Shown one piece after another: positions 46,740 through 58,800 of a stretch of 64,000 nucleotides of DNA. The notes under the pieces were generated by a model that was not told where the DNA came from, searched no databases, and saw nothing but the letters and a program-made list of their open reading frames with translations. Position 1 is the first letter of the stretch, and every line of letters begins with the position of its first letter. Where the stretch lies: assembly GCA_947561585.1 (NCBI GenBank), contig CANNZV010001599.1:62001-126000 (forward strand), given 5' to 3'. The translations under genes and the position numbers were made by a program. This DNA comes from Caprella mutica (Eukaryota; Arthropoda; Malacostraca; Amphipoda; Caprellidae).

Positions 46740-49700
46740 GTGTACCTTAGAGATAAATAATAATTATTCAAATTTTGGTGTATTTTCTATAAAGTTGATC
46801 TTTAGCGTATACGCTAAAGAACCATTATTGCATCTCATTTCTAACAACTGATGAGTAATGTAAACAATAACAAATCGCAGCACCCCTTGCGGTGAACGCT
46901 GGACTTAAATCCAAATTATTAATTAATTTTTTTTTACCGGTGTTAGTTATATATAAGACGAATTAACTCTTATGTGTAAACAACTAATTACTAACAACAT
47001 TTTCATTCCAAAAAATTGCATTTTTTAAAAGTGTACTGTCCCTTTAAACAGACTATGTCTCAACAAATGTACCAGATTCTATTGCTCATTTCTTTCCCCA
47101 AAGATCTTGAATTTTACTCGTCATAAGAGATAGAAAAAATATAAATTTATTAAACGGTAAGTAATTTTTTTCGAAAAAATGAATTGAAATAAAATGTAAT
47201 TAAGTATTATAGATAATTTAATATCCGTAAATCCATCTTAAGTCGGTTACACACGGGTGGTTTTCTCATACATCTGCAAAAATAAAGCTGCATGAAGAAA
47301 ACGCCAAGACGTTCATACATGGCGTTTATTTCTAGGATACCTCATGACAGATGTGCCATAGATGCATTTCTATCCATACAAACTTAATACAGTAATTTTA
47401 AATATCTAGCGACTGTTGGCACGTTATAACATAGAAAGTGCGTGACGTTACAATCATTCTTACTACATCTCGCAATTGTATTATTTCTTATATTATTATT
47501 GGGTATTTTTATGATGTCTTCTAATGCAAAAATTATATTTTTATGAAGGTAAATATTCACATCTTTATATTGTTTCAAAATGTTTATATAAATAACCCCA
47601 TAGAACTCATTAATTATAAATTTTGGACATGTTCCATACATGGAACGGCTATTGCTTCGTTTTTGACACCAAACGTGAAACATCCCGCTGCTGAAAGTGA
47701 GAAGAAATATGTCTGTCTGTTGAATAGTACTCAAGAAATATGCTTGTAGAAAAGAAATCATTAATCTTATAGAACAGTGCATATATTACTATAAGCTATT
47801 TCAATCAAAATATATTTTTTTTAGAATATAAGCTAGATTCTTTTGACATATAACTAATATTCTAACAGGTGTATAGATGAACAAAAACAATTTAAATGTA
47901 TCATTCACTTTATAACGTAAATCTACCTCTCACTCTCTCTCTTTAGACCACTCAAATTCACCTAGCATTAGAAAATCTACATTATAGGTCTGTGCTAACT
48001 TAGTTAGCGGCATGATTTCATGCCTAATTTGAAAGACTACATTGAACATAATTGGAAGCTAAACATTCAGCATGAAGTTTATACTGCGTTTTTAGAAATC
48101 AGACGCTGGGCATCAGGTATAGAATTTATGCCCAGCTTTAAATAAAATTCTATAAAATAATGGATATTACAAATACATATTTTTTTATAGAATTTCTTTT
48201 ATTAAAAATTGTATTTACAATCAATATAATGTTATTATCCATTATTTTCAACATATGTTCCGAACCAAGCAGTGACTTCGGTGAGATAAGGGGTAGAGTG
48301 GGCAGTGTGACGTCATGTGTTTTGCGCTATATATTCGCCTGCCTTTCAGGTAACTATTGTAGTATGCAAGAAAAAATAACTCAATAACACATTGTAAGAT
48401 GAATATAATCCACTTCAGTGTTTACTCTTCCAATGCAATATATTTTACTTTGAACTTGTATAATTTCTATATGCGACCTTAATATATATTTGTACATTTA
48501 CATATTTAGGAATGAGGAATTATTCATTCGGGAATACATGGAACAATTTAAATAGGACTTTAGTAACATTTTGGTTATTTGGTTTACGAAAAAGATTTAT
48601 ATGTTAGCTTGGGTGACGAAACAAATTAAGGAACCTTATATATTTCACGAATACTATTTAGGTACGGAATAGTTCCTTAATTAAGGCAGCTAGATTTATT
48701 ACATAGATTGACAGCTAACATAACTTGGGAAACAGTTAATGTTTAGGTTGATAGATTATGAAATAGTTTAGCAAAGAACTTCATAACGCTTTCTGGGCGG
48801 GGATACGAAATATTGTTTATAGTTAGGATGAATTAGGATTGGATAGTTTGGGAAAAGAGGACACCCCCGGATTTAACGAAGTCCAATAAAATTGAAGAAT
48901 TAAGAATGGGGTTTAAGAAAGGAGGTGGAAATTTAGAATGACTGAGGAGAAAAGAAGTTAGTTCCCGACTAGAGATCAGCGAGGAAGCCTCCCTCATTCC
49001 TTGACTGTTGTATCCTGATAGTTATAGGTGATGTGATTAACTAAGTCAAAGTCTGAAGAGATGTCCTGTCCTGTGACCTGATCGAAGCCTCTGACCATTT
49101 CCTCAATGAGTAAATAAGTATTTCGGGTTCTAGCCTCTCATTAATTATTATGTGGATTAGTAATATGTCTCGGTTGAAGTTCAGTTGTATGATGACCTTC
49201 ATAAATACTTTGAGTAACCTTTCTGTGTAAATATTATGCATGAATATTATCAATAGTGGATTCAGTTAATTAGAATGAGTTGTTTCATTGTCCTCGTAGA
49301 TTGAGGAATCCCTTGCAATCATGAGAATTATTACTTATTTTCGAATAAGACGAAAGCCATGTTAGAATGGAGTTCGGCTACTTTGATGAGATAACAATTA
49401 ATTATCTAACATAAATGGAAAAAATATAATGGAAAGAATTAAATAAAGATAAACTGACTTATTTAAATGTAGAATTAAAAATATTGGACCCCCGATCATT
49501 CAAACTGAAACATAAATAAATTAATTTGGGAACAAAGAGAAAAAATTATTAAACTATTTCATAACATAATAACGTAATCTACGTTATTGAGTTACAATGA
49601 GTAGTTTTTATTGTTACGTACAATATCAATATACTCATAGTTACCAAATAAGTTGTGCAACATTTTTAGATAACCAGATCACGAATTCTGAGAAAAGAAG

Positions 49701-49800
49701 TCCTCAACATGTTCTCTTCTCACAAGTCACATGTATATAAGTTACTATAGTAGCTTTTCTCTGTACCTATAGGGCTATATTCTATTGATTACCTGTCTTA
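46740..49800. other. region without recognisable gene
   Basis: A 132-codon minus-strand open frame at 47384-47782 has cysteines but no recognisable family, and a 75-codon plus frame at 48160-48387 has a hydrophobic start. Neither can be supported as a gene. GTACTGTCCCTTTAA at 47033-47047 resembles one terminus of the AGGGGCAGT elements. The promoter of the lectin gene should lie at the right edge. Confidence 0.35.
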
Positions 49801-49810
49801 TTTAGTCAAG

Positions 49811-49874
49811 ATGGGCAATATTATTCTCGTGGTGATATGCATTTTACAGATTTTTATACTTCAAACTACGGCTG
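49811..49874 (+). CDS. lectin gene exon 1 (signal peptide)
   Basis: The ATG is preceded by GTCAAG. The peptide is strongly hydrophobic and ends TTAG/D across the donor GTAAGT, phase 1. Cleavage is likely after the final Ala/Gly. Confidence 0.85.
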
Positions 49875-52800
49875 GTAAGTTACCTTCTTACTTTTGAAGA
49901 AATTGTTTAAATGAATTTATTTTTAAAAAGTGATCGTAATTCTACAAACTGTAATGACTTTCAAGAGAAGGTGATGTTATTTGGCAGTGATTTCGATCAT
50001 TTAATTTCATTCAATTAGTTACCAATTGAACTAGCACTGTAAATGAATTACAGTAACTAAAAAAACTTTTCCAAAAACTAAAATAAAATCATAATATTGT
50101 CCACAATTAGCCGCAATAACGTACTAGCTATTCCTAGAACAACTGCCACATATCACTCTTCTTACTTTCAGAAGTAGAAATTTCAATCATTACAGACTTT
50201 ATGAGCTTGAATGTTGAAAACACGTCTTCATCTTTTTTAAAGTTTATATTCAAATACTAAGATATTAGTCAAAATTGCTGACAAGTAACAATATATTTTT
50301 GTATCAGTACCTACTTTTCAATAATTCTTTTCCATCTTATGATACAGTAAGAGCTGTACTACTATACAAATTAAATTCGATAAAGAAGAAAGCAAAGTAG
50401 AAAGCAAAGCTGAACATTGATGCAAAATTAATTAAAATGCATATAAAAATTAAATCGATTTATTGAAAAAGTGTCTCGTGGATGTTTCTAAATTTTTTTT
50501 TATTTACTTAGAATGATAGTTTAAAATATTTTCTATCATTTCAGATATAAAGTACGACACTACAACTGAATACCCAGATTGTAAGTATGGTGTACACTAC
50601 AATCAATTTTTTTTTTAAAGATTCAGGGTCTGAGTTTGTTTTAGTTTCTACAAACCTTGAAAAGTGACACTTCTAATTGAAATTTATAATAATAAAGTAT
50701 CTCAAATTGAACCACCTCTACTTCCTATAGACCTATACTATACTGAAAGAAGTAAGAGACTTGATAAATTTGATTTACAAAGATTATTTTCGTAAGCTTC
50801 ACCTCTAAAATTAGGTCAACAGAAATCATTCCATATTTAAAAATAGTTAAACATTTTGTACGGTATTCGTAAAGTGCCTATACACTATACAGGGTATCCC
50901 CCAAAAAACGGAACCCAACTTTCAATTAGTATATTTCAACATCTACTGAAGATACAATTTTCTTTCAAGTAACATTTTGTTTGTTGAACCCTTTTCCATC
51001 TACAAAAAATTTATATAAAGATTTATTCTTTTTTGTGAATGTTATAACGATTTTATTAATGGGTGGTGAAAATGGCTTTGCGCAAATGGTCAGAAAGGGA
51101 CAATGAAGTAAGTTGAAATATAAAATATAACTTTATTTGACAAGAACCCCATTAATAAAATAGATTTATTTCCAGGTTTTAAAAGCAGTCAAATAACTAT
51201 TCCTATTATAAATTATTGACTATATGGAGAAATGTGTTTAAGTACAGAAAGGAAGGCACAAGTTTAAGTTTTAACCAGGGTCGTTCAGGCCACCCTTACA
51301 AAACGAAAGTCAGAGTGATGATTTTTAATTTCCACGGTGATAAAGTCGGTCAAAGTTAAAATCAGGATGGATATTCCGTGCTGCATTTTGCCGAATATTC
51401 TGATTAATTACTTCTCCGTTCATATAAAATACAGCTTCGTCCCCAATGATAATATCTTCCACAAAACGAAAATGTCTTTGCAAGAACCAATTGACGAATT
51501 TTCTAAGGCATGAAGAATATGTTTCAAGAAGTTGATGTCTGACTTTCCTTTTTAGAGGTTGCATTGCAGGCCATGTTTAGTAATTCAATTGATTGAAAAA
51601 TTTGAGATATTTAATCCATTTCTCATATCAAAAACATATCTACTTTCTAAATGGAATAGCTGAACTAAATTGATTTTGTCTTCAAATTGTACTGTCCTCT
51701 AGCAACTTGATAGACCCTTGTTAAATTGAAACATGTGTATTCCTTCTTGTACTTAAACACATTAATCCAGATCGGCAATATTTTATAACAGGAATAGTTA
51801 TTTGATTGTTTTTAAAACATGGAAATAAATGTTTTATTGTGAGGTTGTTATCTAATAAAGATATATTTCATGTGTGACCTTACTTTATTGTCGGTTTGCT
51901 GACCATTTGCGCAAAGCCATTTTCATCAACCATTAATAAAATCGTTATAAAATTCACAAAAATGAATAAAACTTCATGAAAATTTAACTTTTGATGGACA
52001 AGGGTCTAACAAATAAATTGATGCTTGAAAGAGAACTGTACCTTCAGTAGTTCTAGAGATAAACTAATTTAATTTTTTGGGGACACCCTGTACCGCATTT
52101 GGCAATTCTATATGTGTCTTGTTATATGTATAATAATTGTATATGCAGATAGCATAGGATGGTAGCCGGCAATTTCGGTCTGGAAAATTTGGCCGCAGAA
52201 ATTTTGGTCTCGGAATTATAAATGACCTCTCAGTATTAAATGGTCATTATGTAGTTTGTTGTATCCATTTGTTTGATAAATTTCACAGTGCACACTTTAT
52301 GATTGTTTAATGATCTCAATGTTAGAACACCACAAAATTACTAATGCTACGTATCATTTTACAACGGTTAATGATGTTATCTTTTTTAAATAAGTTCACT
52401 ACACATTTTAGTATTTATAATTTCTACGTTTTCTATTATGGTTCTTAAATAAAATCATTGTAAAACTAAACCGAATTTTCTGAGACCGAATTTTCCCAGA
52501 ACCACATAGGACACCTTAAAATGAGTCAAGACTCAAGGGTTACAATACAGCTAGGTATTACACTCAGCTTGTCCGACACTAGAAGTTCAGTACTGGTTCA
52601 TTACTGGATTTCATATATATGTACTAGAAGTGTTGGGTAAACACTAAACATGCGATTTCAAACAGTGCAAGTTTATCAATGGTGGTTGCGGTTGTATGAA
52701 ATCAAAATTATGTGGTGAGTTTTATTATTTAACCTTGGATATGTAGAGATAATATATGAAATTAATAATTATATTTGACTCACATAATTTATAGATTATT

Positions 52801-55800
52801 GTAGCCATGGTTGATACATGTGGGTAAATTGTGTTATAGGAATTCTATTCGATTTCAGAAAAGTCAAATAATCAATTCTGATGTTAATCGAAATAAATAA
52901 CCACAAGCGTGACTGGTACCCTTACCTATCAACATTCGTGAAGTTATCACAAGTTTAATTGTCTTGTGAGATAAGCTGAACAGGATTCAAGATTAAATTA
53001 TTGAAAACTCTCTTATAGATCTCCTGCCTATTTTTGGCTATAGAGGCATGCACTTTGCAAGTGTACAGTAGTGTCTAAAATATAAGGGTACGCAAGAACA
53101 AGTTTTCTAAATCTTTAATTTCATAATAAGTACAAAACACACATTATTGAAATTTTGCACGTATTTTCATATAGAGCTCAATGTATTTGTATGAAATTTG
53201 AAAACATTTGGACAAATATTTTATCAATAGTTCGATATTTCACCTAAAACAATAAATTTAGCTCTGGCCAAAAGTTAAGTATAGCCATCATAAACTTTCA
53301 ATTATTCCCGGATATTGGCAATTAATTTTATACTTTGTGAATATCTCTTTCCTATATCACTTCAATACAGTTTCTGCAACAAAATTCTACTAATTTTGCA
53401 CAAAATGAAGGAGTTTTCCATCCTCTATTCATCCTCCTTTAACTGAAGTAACTCCAGGTGAGATACTTGGTGAATGTCTGAGGTGCAATATCATCTTCAA
53501 TGCACTTTCATATACTTAGAGGGGCAGTTCAGTCAAAATTAAACTATCGCCAAATTGGTCCTAAATCGATTTAGTATATTTATTTATGTAACATTAGAAT
53601 ATTTGTAAATGTTTATATAAAAAGTATATTGTAAATTAGTGGCGCCATCTGTGGACTGTGGTGGACCGACGTATTAGTCATTGTACTACATAAACAAAAT
53701 GATAACCATAGTCCAAGACTTGAATCTTGAATCTGTCATTATATGTTTGAAAATGGTGAAAAGAATTTGTGAAATTGAAAACTGTCCTTCGTGACAATTC
53801 GATTTAGTTTTGAAAAGAAAACCATTTCTTCATAAATTACCTGTTAATACTGTTGATAGAAAAATTGTTCACATGTTATCAGCTGTAAAATGTAAACAAA
53901 TAGTACAGAGTGGTGGCGCCATCTGTAGGAGGACGCAGGAACTAAATCGAATTTATAAAATATGATATATATCGCTTATTATATTTTTTTCAACCGTTTA
54001 ATTCTACAAGAATACTTTATTCTTACTAAGTGATCGTTCAACATTAATATTATGAAAACAAAAATTGACTGAACTGCCCCTTTAAACATAAAGTCTTTGA
54101 TTAGTAACTTGCATTCATCTCTCATTCCATAATGACTAACTTACGTCAACCCCAAATAGGTTCACAATGTTTAAGTGCTTTTATTGAAACAAGTATTGAC
54201 AATAATGTTTAGTTAGTTTAATATTATGAAGGGGAATCAACCCACTTTTGAAAAAACTTTTTTATTTTTGGACCGATCGTTCTAAAATTTCTATAGTATA
54301 TGTAACTTCGCAAAAAATAAAACATTTTATTTTGATGTTATTGTTTCGATTTTGGCTTTAGTTTTCGAAAAAAAATGTAGTTTTTCAATTTAAATTTTTT
54401 TTTACAAATTTCAAAAGACGAGAAGTGTATGAGTGTATATGCTAGAATAAAAACTAAGTCAGTTTTAGAATCCTTGAAATATTTCGAACAAATCTATAGA
54501 GGGGTTTTTCAAATTTCCTTTCTGTTTTTTTATTAGCATTTTTTTATGACTAACTAAAATTAAAAAAATCGACTTTGAACTGCGATAAAAAGAATGCGAG
54601 GAATGAATTTCAAAATGCCCTCTAATTAATTGTTAGGAATGTTCCAAGGATTCTAAAACTTTCTTATAGCGTGAAAACTCATTGACTTTACGTTTTTTTT
54701 AGTTGGAAAGTACACAATTTACATGAGACTCAAAAACATGGGTCGCTCCAAAAATTCTACCAGAAGATCATTAGACATATACCAATCGTTTCACCAAATG
54801 TCAGGCAATTTGTTTGAACACTATTGTGCGAATAACAAGACGATAAATAAATAATAAATAAATAAATGCAGAGTAAAATATAACTTTCCGCAAATTTGTG
54901 ATGGTAATAAAACATAAAGCCTGAGTAGAGAACTAAAACATGGACAAAATCGATTTTTTTTTCAAAATTTCTCAAAACACTTTCGACATAAGCTTCTCTT
55001 CGAATAGTATATTTTACTTATTAAACGTTTAACATTTCGTTCATGGCACAGTCTTTGCTGAGAAAATCATGAGAAGAATTACAGAAAACTAGATCCATTG
55101 AATACTGGTGTCCGATCAATTGGTTCGCGGTCATTTGGGTCGCAGTCATTTGGGTCTGTGTTTACAAAACGTATAATAAACATGCATAGTTAATATAAAT
55201 TATGTATAATTGAGTGCTTTCTCAGTAATTAGTTCATAGTATAGAAAAATGAATACCGCATATTGTGGGCAATGTTTAAAAAAAAATTATCGTCTGAATT
55301 GTATCGTTTAACAATATTTTAAAGCTTTACCGTAGCGTCTCTGTACTTCTTTTTCCCATGAAATGGCTCACCGCATTCGATGTACATTTTCTTTGTTGCA
55401 GCTAGACTTTCTTCCATCTTTCAATGTATCTATGAATTTCCATATGTTTGGATGCAAGCAAGATGCGTTACGATGCGTTATGAGTTTGAGCAGGAAACAA
55501 TGGCATTAAGTGTTTTTATATATTAAAATTTCTTTAAATATTAAAATATTTTATTAATTAACCTTAAAACTGAGAAAGCATTCAATTATACAAAAGTTAA
55601 ATTAACCAATCATGTTTATTATACTTTTTATAAACACGGACACAAATGGTCTGTGACACAAATGACATAGACCCATTCTAGACCAAGAAATAAAGGTCCT
55701 GGAACAGTTACAGGTGCAAAAAAAGGACTTCTATTGAAATGAAACTCACTATTTTGAAGAATTTCATAATGGTATGAAGAACCGTGATATTGCAAAGTTG

Positions 55801-58800
55801 TTCAATTTGTCAGTGCATATAATGCCGAGACTCTCAAACAGTGTGTGGGTTGAAGTCTAAAAACCCATGTACGTGAAATCATCCTGTGACAGGTTGAATA
55901 ATCTAAAATGTGCCATTGAATAAATCTCTCACAATTAAATCTTGTATTCAATTTATAATTCTTCTAAGTTTCTACTAATATTAAACAATTACAATTATTG
56001 AAGCCATTTTTTATGTTAAAAAACATGTGAAATTCATTTTGTTTCACATATTTAGTGTATTAAAAATACATTATATTATAATTCAAACAAAGTACATCTT
56101 GTTCTTGAATGTTCATTTCCACTCAAAATTGTTAGGTTTTTCGTCATAAAATTCTTGATAAACAAATAGAGTTATCGAATTAGCATACACTACGTGCCAC
56201 ACTTTTGTGCAGATCACACATTTTGCTGTAAAATGAGTATAACTCATCCAAATCCATTGAAATTTTCAGTAGACACTTGTCCAATACAGATGTAACATGC
56301 CAAGAAATTTCAAATGCCTGTGATACTTATTGGTGAATTGATAAGGATTTTTCCTACTAAAAAGGTATAATTTCAGAGTACCACGCTCTTGTGCAGGAGG
56401 ATAAAAGTGCTTATATAACGTTCAAATTTTTTTTTATTTAACTCAAAAAGTGTTATTTATATGCAGGAGCTACAAGAGTGAAAATTTAATTACTTCGAAA
56501 ATACAAAATTAATGAAATTATAACAAAAACTGCATTTTAATTATTAATACCCAGTAAAACCTCCCCTCTTGTCAACGACCCTCAAAAGACGTCTATCCAT
56601 GGAGCTAGTCAACTTATTTATAGTATCTGGTGTTATCTTCTCACAGATTTTCTCAATTTCCCTCCAGAGGTCCTCCTTGTTTGTGAATTGACGTCCTCCC
56701 GCATACAACTTTTGTTTTAATATGGACCAGAGGTTTTCAATTGGATTTAAATCCGGTGAGAGGCTGGGCCAGACCATCAATTTATCATCCGAGAACTTAA
56801 GAGTTTCCAGGTAACTGCGGGTGGCTGTAGCTGCATGGGACGGGGCGTTATCATGCATGAAAATGATCTTTTTCTTGAGTGCAGCTGGTTGCCTCTTCAG
56901 CCACGGAACAAAATTGTTCTTCAAAAAGCTAATATAATTAGCTGACGTGATTTTAACGCCCTCTGGCACACGGAAGGGTCCCACCAATCTGTCTCCAAGT
57001 ATTCCAGCCCACATCATAACACCTCCTCCTCCTTGTTGACGACGAGTCCTCTGAGGACGAGAAGAGCCATGGGCAGTCCATGACTTTGCCCAACCGTCAG
57101 GGCCGTCAAGAGTCGCTCGCATCTCATCAGTGAAGAGCACAGTCTGGAAGTCTGTCTTGAGATACTTCTCAGCCCAAGAAACTCTTGCTTTCTTGTGTGA
57201 CTCCTTCAAAGGAGGCCTGATAACGGGTGAAACATGAGAAGCCATACTTCTCAAGATCCTGCAACGAGTGGTTTTGGGGACTTCCTCCATACCTGCACTC
57301 TTGAAAATTTCCCCAATTGTGGCAGTGGAGTTCCTCTTGAGTTCCCTCTTGATCCTGGACAAGTTCCGCCTGGTTGCTACTTTCCATTTACCCTTATCCT
57401 TACGAGTGACCTTCCTCATGGGATCATCAATAAATTTCTTCACTGTACGTGGGTCACGACCGATTTCAGTGGAAATAGACTTTGCATCATGTCCCTCAGC
57501 CAGCATGGATACTATCTTACTCTTTTCAGAGTCAGAAAGACACAGGCGGCGACTCATTTTCGATATTTAAAAATGTGAGGACAACAAACACAAGAGCGTA
57601 GCACGGTTAAATAATGTAAAAATTGATCATACTCGGTTAATAAACAACGGATTACCTTCAAATTTTATACATAACCTCCTAGTGAGGGTTTCCATATTAA
57701 CTGCAAATTTCATTTTATTTCATTGATTTTTACTCATTTTATTCCAAAATTTGTGATCTGCACAAAAGTGTGGCACGTAGTGTAGTCACCGCTTATTTTC
57801 TAAGCAGAAAACGATGTTGGTCTAGTACGAAACTACTAGGTACAGTCAGTTTCCTACCTAGACCAAGCCAACTTGGAACGTAACTCTGGTCTGCTACGAG
57901 GTTTTGCTGTTGCCGAATTAAATATCATTATATATGTTCTGCTTAAGAGCATCATTTCAAGTAACCAAGTTCCTTGAGACGGAACTGAGTTACTCATTTT
58001 CATCACGCCTCTTGCATTATTTTGGTAGTAATATATAAAAATCTGATAGAAATTTATATGAAACCCCCTTCCCTCAAGCTAATATGGTTAAATAAAATGG
58101 AACCCAGAGTTTGAGAGTGTTATATGATACCGCCTGCATTATACTCTATATGCATTGTATGATTTTTTTTTACTATCCGACGGTAAACTTTCTTTCTAAA
58201 ACACTGCTCTCATATTCTTTAAAAAGTTTTTTTTTCTGTTTCAGCGATTTGTCCTGATAACTGGATATTGTTTGGCAAACACTGCTATTTCATATCGCAT
58301 CCCACTGGTTACTCACAGTATACAGCAACAAATTATTGTAAAGCCAATTACAACAGCACTCTTATTTCCATAAACAGTGAAGAGGAGAACAAGTTCCTTT
58401 GGGGTGAGTGAACTAATATTTTTTATTTGATTTCATTCTAAAATCCAATTATTGATTAGGATGACTATAGTGCATAGGGGTGAATTTCTAAAATTATTTA
58501 AATCGAATGGCCGTTTGTCTAATACTGCGTATCCATGAAAAATAACGCGGGCGAAATCCTATTTGGTCATTACTTAGAGATGACTCAAGTCAATTGAAAT
58601 TTTATCCGGATCTTTCCCATTTGACCACCCCCTTCAAATTTAATTTAAATTAGTTTTTTCTTTGTGTACTTTTGTCCATAGAATCCAAAAATGATAACCG
58701 TTTTTTTTAGTAAAAACTAATACTTTTGAGATATGAAGTTTTGAAGTTATTTATTCCCTTTGCATTTCTGAAGGATTGAGAACTTTAAAAAAACCACTCG

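Noticed and set aside
47384..47782. 132-codon minus-strand ORF
   Set aside because: No recognisable domain, no splice or promoter context, AT-rich codons; cannot be separated from chance in AT-rich DNA.
57234..57578. Plus-strand ORFs of 100-114 codons
   Set aside because: Antisense shadows of the intact DD37E transposase.
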